Origin: Euryarchaeota archaeon UBA226
GTDB taxonomy: Archaea; Thermoplasmatota; Poseidoniia; Poseidoniales; Poseidoniaceae
DNA: 11,902 nt
Assembly (NCBI GenBank): GCA_002505935.1
Contig: DAWL01000059.1
Coordinates: forward strand, 1 to 11,902
Reading direction: 5' to 3'
Shown: positions 1-5,924 of the stretch, one piece after another
Numbering within the stretch: the stretch's first letter is position 1
Layout of the letters: every line of letters begins with the position of its first letter
The notes under the pieces: model-generated
What the model was told of the DNA's origin: nothing
Seen by the model: the letters and a program-made list of their open reading frames with translations, nothing else
The model's database searches: none
Position numbers and translations under genes: made by a program

Positions 1-612
1 ATCTACTAATTCCTTGACTAAGTCGATAGGTTCTATCTTCTGATCAACATGTATTCTACAATGACGTTTGAGAAATATCTCTGGTGAATTTAGACCATAG
101 ATACAGGAGACACTGGATACCACGACCACATCTGGACGTGTCACTAAACTGGCAACTGTGGCAAATCTCTCCTGTTCCACGCGTTCATTGATAGAAAGTT
201 CCTTGTCGATATACAAGTCTCTCTTTGGTAGGTAAGCCTCTGGCTGATAGTAGTCATAATGACTGACATAATATTCAACCGCATTTGATGGGAATAGTGA
301 ACTCAGTTCGTGATATAATTGTCTAGCTAAGGTCTTGTTGTGGCTCATTACTAAGGTAGGAATATTCAGCCTTTCAATCAAATGTGCCATGGCAAATGTC
401 TTGCCTGAACCAGTTACTCCTAACAGGATGCATCTATCCTGATTATTTTCCAATTGAATTTGTAAAGATTCAATTGCACTTTCTTGGTCACCAGCAGGTA
501 TGAGGTCAGTATCTAGTACGAACCTAGAGACATTTGGGTCCAAGTGTTCCTTGACAGCCCCTTCTAGGGCCTTTGTTATGTCAAAGGGATCATCACTGGG
601 TTGTCCAACCAT
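1..612 (-). CDS. uvrB: UvrABC excinuclease subunit B, N-terminal part (runs off left edge)
   Basis: This is the damage-verifying helicase-like subunit of bacterial-type nucleotide excision repair, which takes DNA from UvrA and recruits UvrC. Only the first 204 residues are in the window; the stop lies beyond base 1. Visible in the translation are the Walker A motif GVTGSGKT (about residues 65-72), HNKTLARQLY (91-100), the beta-hairpin block YYVSHYDYYQPEAYLPKRDL (114-133) whose aromatic residues are known to clamp DNA in UvrB, and SSVSCIYGL (166-174). The ATG at 612 has the Shine-Dalgarno-like GGTGAT just upstream and sits 10 bases after the SDR stop, so the two are probably translated together. 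About 30 residues precede the usual UvrB start region (the segment like PAGDQESAIESL), a modest N-terminal extension. Archaea that carry uvrABC are thought to have acquired it from bacteria. Identity is essentially certain from motif order. Confidence 0.96.
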   Translation of the reverse strand, partial: MVGQPSDDPFDITKALEGAVKEHLDPNVSRFVLDTDLIPAGDQESAIESLQIQLENNQDRCILLGVTGSGKTFAMAHLIERLNIPTLVMSHNKTLARQLYHELSSLFPSNAVEYYVSHYDYYQPEAYLPKRDLYIDKELSINERVEQERFATVASLVTRPDVVVVSSVSCIYGLNSPEIFLKRHCRIHVDQKIEPIDLVKELVD

Positions 613-615
613 CTC

Positions 616-621
616 ATCACC
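616..621 (-). promoter_or_regulatory. Ribosome binding site of uvrB
   Basis: On the minus strand GGTGAT lies three bases before the uvrB ATG at 612. It matches the 3' half of the archaeal Shine-Dalgarno consensus GGAGGTGAT in the expected register. It lies between the SDR stop (625-623) and the uvrB start, which supports both this start codon and coupled translation. Confidence 0.55.
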
Positions 622-622
622 A

Positions 623-1354
623 TCAGGGTAGGAACAAACCACCGTTGACGTGAATCACAGCTCCGTTAACATAGGCAGAATCTGTAGAATAGAGGAAACT
701 GACTACACCGGCAATGTCTTCTGGTTGACCTATTCGTTGTAGTGGAACCTCGGATTCTCTTTGCTTTCGTTTCTCGGCACTATCTCCTGCCAGAATATCA
801 GTGTCCACGTATCCTGGAGCGATGATGTTCACTCTCTGCCCCTTGGGGCCTACCGCCTGAGCAAGACTGCGTGCCCAAGCATGTAACGCTGCTTTACTAG
901 CCGAGTAATCAGCACCATGTGGCGAACCTCGAACCCCTAATTGGCTACCAATGACCACAATTCTTGCATCATTGGAGAGGAATTCTTGAACAGAACGCCA
1001 AACCATGAATGCCCCTTCAAAATTGGTGGACATAGTCTGTCGCAATCTTTCGTGATCAAGTTCATCTGCAGCCATTCGGTCGTATCTGCCATGATTGAGA
1101 ACCAGAACATCAAGACCAGAGGCGAACCATGGATGGTCTGCTAACAATGCAACTTCTCCCATGTCGCTGCAGTCGACCTTCACCGCAACTGCATCCGAAC
1201 CAGAAGCGAGAATCCTACCAACAACTTCCTCTGCTGGACGTGAAGATGTATGGTAGGTCAGTAGAACTCTGTAGCCATCAGCAGCCAATCGTTCGCAAAC
1301 AGCTGCACCGATACCTCGTCCACCGCCGGTGACTAGGGCAAGAGGGGCTGCCAT
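623..1354 (-). CDS. Short-chain dehydrogenase/reductase, FabG-like
   Basis: A classical SDR of 243 residues, the normal family length, predicted to be a soluble NAD(P)(H)-dependent oxidoreductase with a Rossmann fold. Visible motifs are the cofactor loop TGGGRGIG (9-16), an acidic VDCSD segment (60-64), a variant NHG (87-89) where NAG is usual, N111, the catalytic S137, YSASK (Y150 and K154), the PG turn (180-181) and the FabG-style ending YVNGAVIHVNGG (228-239). The complete Asn-Ser-Tyr-Lys tetrad suggests an active enzyme. The closest general resemblance is to 3-oxoacyl-ACP reductase FabG, but archaea of this type lack a standard fatty-acid synthase, so the substrate (a 3-hydroxyacyl-CoA, a sugar, or another alcohol) cannot be told from sequence. 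It sits between the pyrophosphohydrolase (50 bases away) and uvrB (10 bases away), probably in one transcript. No obvious ribosome binding site precedes its ATG. Confidence 0.92.
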   Translation of the reverse strand: MAAPLALVTGGGRGIGAAVCERLAADGYRVLLTYHTSSRPAEEVVGRILASGSDAVAVKVDCSDMGEVALLADHPWFASGLDVLVLNHGRYDRMAADELDHERLRQTMSTNFEGAFMVWRSVQEFLSNDARIVVIGSQLGVRGSPHGADYSASKAALHAWARSLAQAVGPKGQRVNIIAPGYVDTDILAGDSAEKRKQRESEVPLQRIGQPEDIAGVVSFLYSTDSAYVNGAVIHVNGGLFLP

Positions 1355-1404
1355 AGCCGAGCGATTGAGTAGGAGGACTTGAAACCGTCCACCTTGGTTT
1401 CTGT

Positions 1405-1782
1405 CTATTCAAGGAACTGAGCAAGGTGCGGAGGGGTCCAACCTTCAGGTTTCATGACCTTACCATCTTCTCTTCTCAGAACTTTGCCATCAACTAGTTT
1501 TGCCATGTTGGAACGATGTACCTCGTCGAAGGCAGCATCGTAAATGTGCTGCATTCCGTGATTGATGATTGTGCCAGCCAAGATGTAGCCGATATCAGCC
1601 AAAGCATCGAGCACCTCGACTAGATCGCCTGCGCGGGCGGCTTCTGCATATTCCTCTACTTCCTCAGTAAGTAGTTTGATTCTCAACTCGATTAATTCAT
1701 CCGGCCCGAGTCCGGGTTCATCCAGTGCAGGTATCTCAAAGGCATCATTGAATTCAAGCAATGACTTGACGATGGGGTTCAT
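1405..1782 (-). CDS. MazG/HisE-like all-alpha NTP pyrophosphohydrolase
   Basis: A 125-residue protein of the all-alpha NTP pyrophosphohydrolase fold (PRA-PH/MazG-like). Members hydrolyse a nucleoside triphosphate or phosphoribosyl-ATP to the monophosphate and pyrophosphate using Mg2+. The metal-binding signature is visible as EEVEE (40-44) followed by EVLDALAD (56-63; E56, D59 and D63 the likely ligands). A conserved tail SNMAK (91-95) and REDGKVMKPEGWTPP (104-118) is typical of the stand-alone family often named 'phosphoribosyl-ATP pyrophosphohydrolase-like'. Characterised relatives such as Deinococcus DR2231 act as dUTP-type house-cleaning enzymes. The gene lies 31 bases after the UbiA gene and 50 before the SDR gene. 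There are no histidine-biosynthesis genes beside it, so a nucleotide-pool sanitising role is more likely than HisE; that choice is inference. An AGGAG lies only one base before the ATG, too close to be a normal ribosome binding site. Confidence 0.85.
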   Translation of the reverse strand: MNPIVKSLLEFNDAFEIPALDEPGLGPDELIELRIKLLTEEVEEYAEAARAGDLVEVLDALADIGYILAGTIINHGMQHIYDAAFDEVHRSNMAKLVDGKVLRREDGKVMKPEGWTPPHLAQFLE

Positions 1783-1813
1783 GCTCCTGCGTCGCCAAGA
1801 CGGCCTTTCAATT

Positions 1814-2680
1814 TCACGAAAGGAATAGGTCCAGAGCTAATCCGCTCAATAATAACCAGCCAGTGGAAACGCTGGCACGAAATAGGTTGTTTTGGAAAGC
1901 GCCCATATTGCTGCTCCCCTTACTCAAAACTAGGAGATTCAATGCCACACTTGCTCCTGTTGCTACAAGCCACCAAATTTCTTGATTAACGAAAATAAGC
2001 AATATTCCCCACGCCATGGTCAAGAATAACGCTGTTCTGATTGTAGTCTCTGGACCGAATGCAGCGGGGAATGAGTGGATATTATTGGCTCTGTCACTAT
2101 CGATATCCATCAGAGCATATCCGATATCAAAGGCAGCGATCCAGATTCCAACAGCGATTGAAACGAGGAATATTTCTGGCCACCAGTGCCCTTTGGTGAT
2201 AGCCGCCCAGCCTAGTTCGCCTCCAACTATGCCGAGCCAAGCACCGGCAGGGGCGAGCCCCAAGCAAAGGCCTAGCCAGATATGACAAGCCCAAGTCTTT
2301 CGTTTCATGTATGGATAAATGAAGAAACAGGCAACGGGTAACCATGCCATCATCAATGCCACTTCATTCAACATCCAGGCGCCAATTAGAAGCATTCCCA
2401 GAAAGATAGCAGATAATGACCAGGCAGTACCCATTGTCATAATTCCACTAGGCAAGTGCCTTGAAGCGGTTCTGGGGTTTGCAGCATCGATTTCCTTGTC
2501 GATTATTCTGTTCAAGGACATTGCCAGTCCTCTTGCACCGATAGCAGCAACTAGAATCCACGCGAGTTGTTGCCAAGTTGCTCCACCAGCCAGTAGGGCG
2601 CCGATGAATACGAAAGGCAGACTGAATAGCGTATGTTCAATCTTGATGAATCCGAGTATCTCTTTCAGACCCAAGGCCAC
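1814..2680 (-). CDS. ubiA: UbiA-family polyprenyltransferase (quinone biosynthesis)
   Basis: An integral membrane aromatic prenyltransferase of 288 residues, normal for the family. It would join a polyprenyl diphosphate to an aromatic acid such as 4-hydroxybenzoate or 1,4-dihydroxy-6-naphthoate in the cytoplasmic membrane. The two Mg2+/diphosphate-binding Asp motifs are present: N57-x3-D61-x3-D65 (NRIIDKEIDAANPR) and the second loop DIGYALMDIDSDR (185-197). Around eight or nine hydrophobic helices fit the UbiA fold. The sequence after the second motif, NIHSFPAAFG (200-209), is typical of the UbiA/MqnP type rather than of heme O synthase or archaeal lipid DGGGP synthase. The start is a GTG at 2680, with AAGGAGGAGG immediately upstream, overlapping the end of the UbiD-like gene by 16 bases, so the two are probably made in step. 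The adjacent UbiD points to quinone head-group assembly; the menaquinone (MqnP) version is my preferred inference. Confidence 0.92.
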   Translation of the reverse strand: MALGLKEILGFIKIEHTLFSLPFVFIGALLAGGATWQQLAWILVAAIGARGLAMSLNRIIDKEIDAANPRTASRHLPSGIMTMGTAWSLSAIFLGMLLIGAWMLNEVALMMAWLPVACFFIYPYMKRKTWACHIWLGLCLGLAPAGAWLGIVGGELGWAAITKGHWWPEIFLVSIAVGIWIAAFDIGYALMDIDSDRANNIHSFPAAFGPETTIRTALFLTMAWGILLIFVNQEIWWLVATGASVALNLLVLSKGSSNMGAFQNNLFRASVSTGWLLLSGLALDLFLS

Positions 2681-4545
2681 CCCTCCTCCTTTGCCATATT
2701 GTCAATCCTTTCTTCAGCTTCAGAATCGTGTAAAGTCATAGCAGGCCAACGCCGTACGGGTAGGGGGCCTGTTTCACTGGGAATTGGTGCGGTTGCGTCC
2801 CATGCCACGCGTTTGTTCTCAGAATCGAAGTGCAAATCTCTGCTAACTTCAAACCTACAGAATAGTTGCCAAAGTAGGCGTCTGCGAGAGCCATCGGCAT
2901 GGATATCAAATTCATCGTCAGTAATAAAAATCCATCTCAAATGTTCACTATTTTCTAATTGCCAAATCGATTTAATCAATTGAGATATTTGTTCACGTTG
3001 AAGCCTCGCTGCCTCATCATTAGGATTTTCCGTGTTAGAATCCGGCGGCGGCCCCCCCTCAATCTTGGTGGTGACCAACAATATTGCTGGACGCAACATC
3101 CTCGCCTGCTCTACTGCTGGTAGTTGTAGTACGGATGGAATAATCTTCTCATCAGGCCCTGTGGGCGGAATAGATCCATGCAGCGGGTCTTTTGAAACTG
3201 GGGTTGTTGCATCGATGAGCAATTTATCGTGAATATTCTCCCATGGTGATGCTTGTGCCAGTTGATCCGCCACCATGCCTGGGAGTGTAATCAGATCATG
3301 TTGCGGGTCGACCTTCGAATCCAAAGAATCCAGTAAAGCCTCAAGATCTTTGACTTGATGATTAGGGTCGACAGAGACTACGACTTTTAGGAACATTAGT
3401 TGGCCTGCTCCTAACAATCCTAGAGCGGTTTTTCGCGCTTGCCGGGGGTATCGTTGTTTAGAGGCTAGAATCAACAGGTTGTGAAATCCAGTTTCCAAAG
3501 GCAGGAACATGTTGATGACATCTCTATGTTGGAAGCGTAAAACCGGTAGGAATGCGTCGCCTACGGCTTCACCAAGATAGCCGTCTTCCATTGGGGGTAG
3601 GCCGACAATAGTTGCGGGTAATACTGCATTCTTGCGTGTTGTGATTGCAGTAACGTGCATTACAGGGAATTCACCTTCAAGAGAATAATAGCCGAAATGG
3701 TCTCCAAACGGCCCTTCAGTTTGTGTTTCACCAGGAATTGCATAGCCTTCAATGACGATGTCTGCCTCTGCTGGAACCAAGAGATCTTGAGTCTTAGCCC
3801 GAACTAATCGCAAACGCCTGTTTCCTAGCAAACCTGCAAACATGTACTCCTCAAGATTGTCGGGTAGTGGTGCGATGGCTGAGAAGATCAACTCCGGCGG
3901 GCCACCGATACAGATTGCCACGGGCATTCTTCCTTCTTGTGCAGCTGCGTGATCTGCGCCATGTTTGTGAATTTGCCAATGTAAACCGATTTCAGTTGGG
4001 CCAAATATCTGCCCTCTGTACATACCTAGATTGTGTTCACCAGAATCAGAATCTTTGGTTACAACCAACGGTAATGTGATGAATCTCCCACCATCTTGTG
4101 GCCAAGTCTTAGGAATTGGTAATTTGGTGACATCGAGATCTTTGTGTACAATACGCTGACATGCTGCTTTTCTGATTCTTCGAGGCGCCATGGATAGTGC
4201 AGATTTGAGCAATGGTAGCCCTTTCCATGGACGCTTCATGATGGCTCCGATATCCGGTTTCATCAATGCAACCATTCTCTTGCCAATGGCATCCGGTTCC
4301 TCTACTCCGAGGGCACGTATGGTGCGTTCTCTTGTACCAAAGAGGTTCATTGCCAAGGGAATCTCTGAAATGCTACCATCTGGAAGCTCAGGTTTCTCAA
4401 ATAAAACTGCAGGCCCACCATGCTTTACCAACCGATCAGCGATAAGCCCTGCTTCCAGTTCAACTTTGATTGGCCGGTTGATGCGCAGCAGTTCGCCTCT
4501 TCTTTCGAGGTCTGCAAGCCAACGGGACAGTGTCCTCCACGCCAC
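2665..4545 (-). CDS. ubiD: UbiD-family (prenylated-FMN) decarboxylase, long MqnL-like form
   Basis: A 626-residue member of the UbiD family, which decarboxylates aromatic acids with prenylated FMN and a divalent metal. Visible family features are the N-terminal WRTLSRWLADLERRGELLRI (3-22), the cofactor/metal region NLGMYRGQIFGP (172-183, with N172 and R177), LEEYMFAGLLG (231-241, E233 a probable metal ligand) and the catalytic loop GETQTEGPFGDHFGYYS (272-288). Ordinary UbiD proteins are about 490 residues; this one continues with a Pro/Asn-rich linker (about 497-511) and a C-terminal block to 626. As I recall, long forms of this kind occur as the menaquinone-pathway decarboxylase MqnL of futalosine-using bacteria, so a menaquinone role is likely but not proven. 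The start is a GTG at 4545; an in-frame stop at 4582-4584 limits alternatives and the family alignment begins right here. It leads the minus-strand cluster and overlaps the prenyltransferase gene. The enzyme needs a UbiX flavin prenyltransferase, not present in the window. Confidence 0.93.
   Translation of the reverse strand: MAWRTLSRWLADLERRGELLRINRPIKVELEAGLIADRLVKHGGPAVLFEKPELPDGSISEIPLAMNLFGTRERTIRALGVEEPDAIGKRMVALMKPDIGAIMKRPWKGLPLLKSALSMAPRRIRKAACQRIVHKDLDVTKLPIPKTWPQDGGRFITLPLVVTKDSDSGEHNLGMYRGQIFGPTEIGLHWQIHKHGADHAAAQEGRMPVAICIGGPPELIFSAIAPLPDNLEEYMFAGLLGNRRLRLVRAKTQDLLVPAEADIVIEGYAIPGETQTEGPFGDHFGYYSLEGEFPVMHVTAITTRKNAVLPATIVGLPPMEDGYLGEAVGDAFLPVLRFQHRDVINMFLPLETGFHNLLILASKQRYPRQARKTALGLLGAGQLMFLKVVVSVDPNHQVKDLEALLDSLDSKVDPQHDLITLPGMVADQLAQASPWENIHDKLLIDATTPVSKDPLHGSIPPTGPDEKIIPSVLQLPAVEQARMLRPAILLVTTKIEGGPPPDSNTENPNDEAARLQREQISQLIKSIWQLENSEHLRWIFITDDEFDIHADGSRRRLLWQLFCRFEVSRDLHFDSENKRVAWDATAPIPSETGPLPVRRWPAMTLHDSEAEERIDNMAKEEGWPWV
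2682..2691 (-). promoter_or_regulatory. Strong ribosome binding site of the ubiA gene
   Basis: The minus strand carries AAGGAGGAGG ending one base before the GTG start at 2680; the GGAGG core (2689-2685) is four bases from the start. It lies inside the last codons of the UbiD-like gene. It decides the GTG start and is the best Shine-Dalgarno match in the window. Confidence 0.7.
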
Positions 4546-4652
4546 AACAAGGCCTCGGGACTTCAGGATATGAAACCATGTCTAGGCACCATCTCAAGTC
4601 GCACATAATAGTTGGATTGATGAGCCAGCCTCTTCTGCCCCTATGTGGAACC
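4546..4652. promoter_or_regulatory. Divergent promoter region between ubiD-like and geranylgeranyl reductase genes
   Basis: This is the only divergent intergenic region, 107 bases between the GTG of the UbiD-like gene and the preferred ATG of the reductase. On the minus strand TTTCATATCC (4575-4566) is centred about 26 bases before the GTG, the spacing expected of an archaeal TATA box feeding a leaderless transcript. On the plus strand ACATAATAG (4603-4611) is the most AT-rich element and could serve the reductase with a short leader. No good ribosome binding site precedes either start. These are weak matches judged by eye. Confidence 0.4.
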
Positions 4653-5882
4653 ATGCCGAGTGAGTGCGAAGTTCTGGTTATCGGTGCAGGTCCTGGCGGT
4701 GGCTCAGCGGCTCTACATGCGGCCAGATTGGGATTGGATGTCATCCTAGTAGAGGATCACGCAGAAATCGGTACTCCCGTACACTGTGGGGAATGTCTCT
4801 CATCTCTAGCGGTCGAGAATCTTGGCCTAGAAATTCCAGAAGAAGTGGTTGCTCTAGAGTGTAAAGGTATCAGGGTAATTTTTCCTGATGGTACTGCACG
4901 ACTTCTTTCTGAAGAGGGCTATGTTCTCGAAAAACACCTCTTTGAGCGCTGGTTGGCTGAAGAAGCAGTTTCTGCAGGAACTAAAATGAGATTGTCTCAC
5001 AAAGTGGAGAAGATGCAGCGAGAATACAATTCAGAAAATCAATTTACCAATTGGATTATTGAGGGCAAAGGAGAGGAGTTTCCAATTAGTGCAAAAATTG
5101 TCATCGATGCCTCGGGAGTTTCTGGCGTTGCAGCCAAGTTGTTGCAGATGGATGATGGCATAGAAGTCATAGCGGGGTTCCAATATGAGATGGAAGGAAT
5201 CGAAAATGACGGTTACCTCGATTTCTATCTTTGGCCAGACTATTCGCCGCATGGATATGTCTGGATGATTCCAAAAGACTCAGGCAGAGCGAACGTAGGT
5301 TTGGTAACCACTGAGAAGAAAGGCGCAGTGAAGTACTTGGATTCATTCATTGAAGATACATATCTGAAGGACATGGAAAAGGCCAATCCTCCTTGGCGCC
5401 AAGATGGACGTAAGGTTCGTCCATTTGGCGGAACTATCCCAATTAGTGGACCTAGAAACAATACTACTGCCGATGGCTTGATTCTAGTTGGAGATGCAGC
5501 GGGTTTCACTTCACCATTGTTTGAAGGAGGCTCTCATTTAGCGATGAAATCCGGCCTTTTTGCCGCCCAGGTTGCAGGCTCCGCCCTCTCAGACAACGAT
5601 TTGTCAGATGCGAAGTTGAAGCGATATGAAGAATTGTGGAAGAAGGAATTCCCTCCATATGACAAGATTCTCAAGGGGAAAAATGCATTGTATCGCTTAA
5701 GCCAATCAGATCTTTCATTCATGGGAAGATGTTTACCAAAGGAAATGGCAGGTATGAGCCCATTGACCAAGTTGTTTGTTGGGTTGAAGATTCTATTCCT
5801 AAGGCCTTTGTTATTGACGCGAAATGTGATCTCCGTACTGTTGTCATTTGGATATAGCCGCGCCAAGTACTACGGCTGGTAG
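4653..5882 (+). CDS. Geranylgeranyl reductase family flavoprotein
   Basis: A 409-residue FAD-dependent reductase that saturates double bonds of geranylgeranyl chains; in archaea this gives saturated ether-lipid tails or saturated quinone tails. The motifs run in family order: FAD-binding GAGPGG (11-16) with acidic E34 ending the second strand, PVHCGECLS (42-50; C45 and C48), a GYVW segment (201-204) followed by GRANVG (211-216), which forms the aromatic substrate motif known from Thermoplasma reductase, DASGVSG (152-158), and GDAAGFTSPLFEGG (280-293), the second FAD signature. A hydrophobic stretch near the C-terminus (about 375-400) suggests membrane association. I chose ATG 4653 because it is seven codons before the Rossmann strand; the same frame is open back to 4530, with an ATG at 4620, but those residues do not look like family sequence. 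The gene is divergent from the UbiD/UbiA pair and 42 bases ahead of ccmF, in the same frame. Confidence 0.92.
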   Translation: MPSECEVLVIGAGPGGGSAALHAARLGLDVILVEDHAEIGTPVHCGECLSSLAVENLGLEIPEEVVALECKGIRVIFPDGTARLLSEEGYVLEKHLFERWLAEEAVSAGTKMRLSHKVEKMQREYNSENQFTNWIIEGKGEEFPISAKIVIDASGVSGVAAKLLQMDDGIEVIAGFQYEMEGIENDGYLDFYLWPDYSPHGYVWMIPKDSGRANVGLVTTEKKGAVKYLDSFIEDTYLKDMEKANPPWRQDGRKVRPFGGTIPISGPRNNTTADGLILVGDAAGFTSPLFEGGSHLAMKSGLFAAQVAGSALSDNDLSDAKLKRYEELWKKEFPPYDKILKGKNALYRLSQSDLSFMGRCLPKEMAGMSPLTKLFVGLKILFLRPLLLTRNVISVLLSFGYSRAKYYGW

Positions 5883-5924
5883 AGCAGGTTATCAAGCCGA
5901 GCCAATACGGATGGATGGAACAAC

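Noticed and set aside
1814..2680. Heme O synthase or archaeal DGGGP synthase as identity of the UbiA-family protein
   Set aside because: A heme lyase lies nearby, which makes heme O synthase tempting, but the motifs (NRIIDKEIDAANPR, DIGYALMDIDSDR) and the adjoining UbiD fit the quinone-type UbiA better.
2319..2741. 140-codon open frame on the plus strand
   Set aside because: It lies antisense to the well-supported UbiA gene and the end of the UbiD-like gene, shows no family motif and has unnatural composition; a shadow of the real genes.
4530..4652. Longer N-terminus for the geranylgeranyl reductase
   Set aside because: The frame is open, but the 41 extra residues overlap the divergent gene's start, do not resemble family sequence, and the FAD-binding strand begins right after the ATG at 4653.
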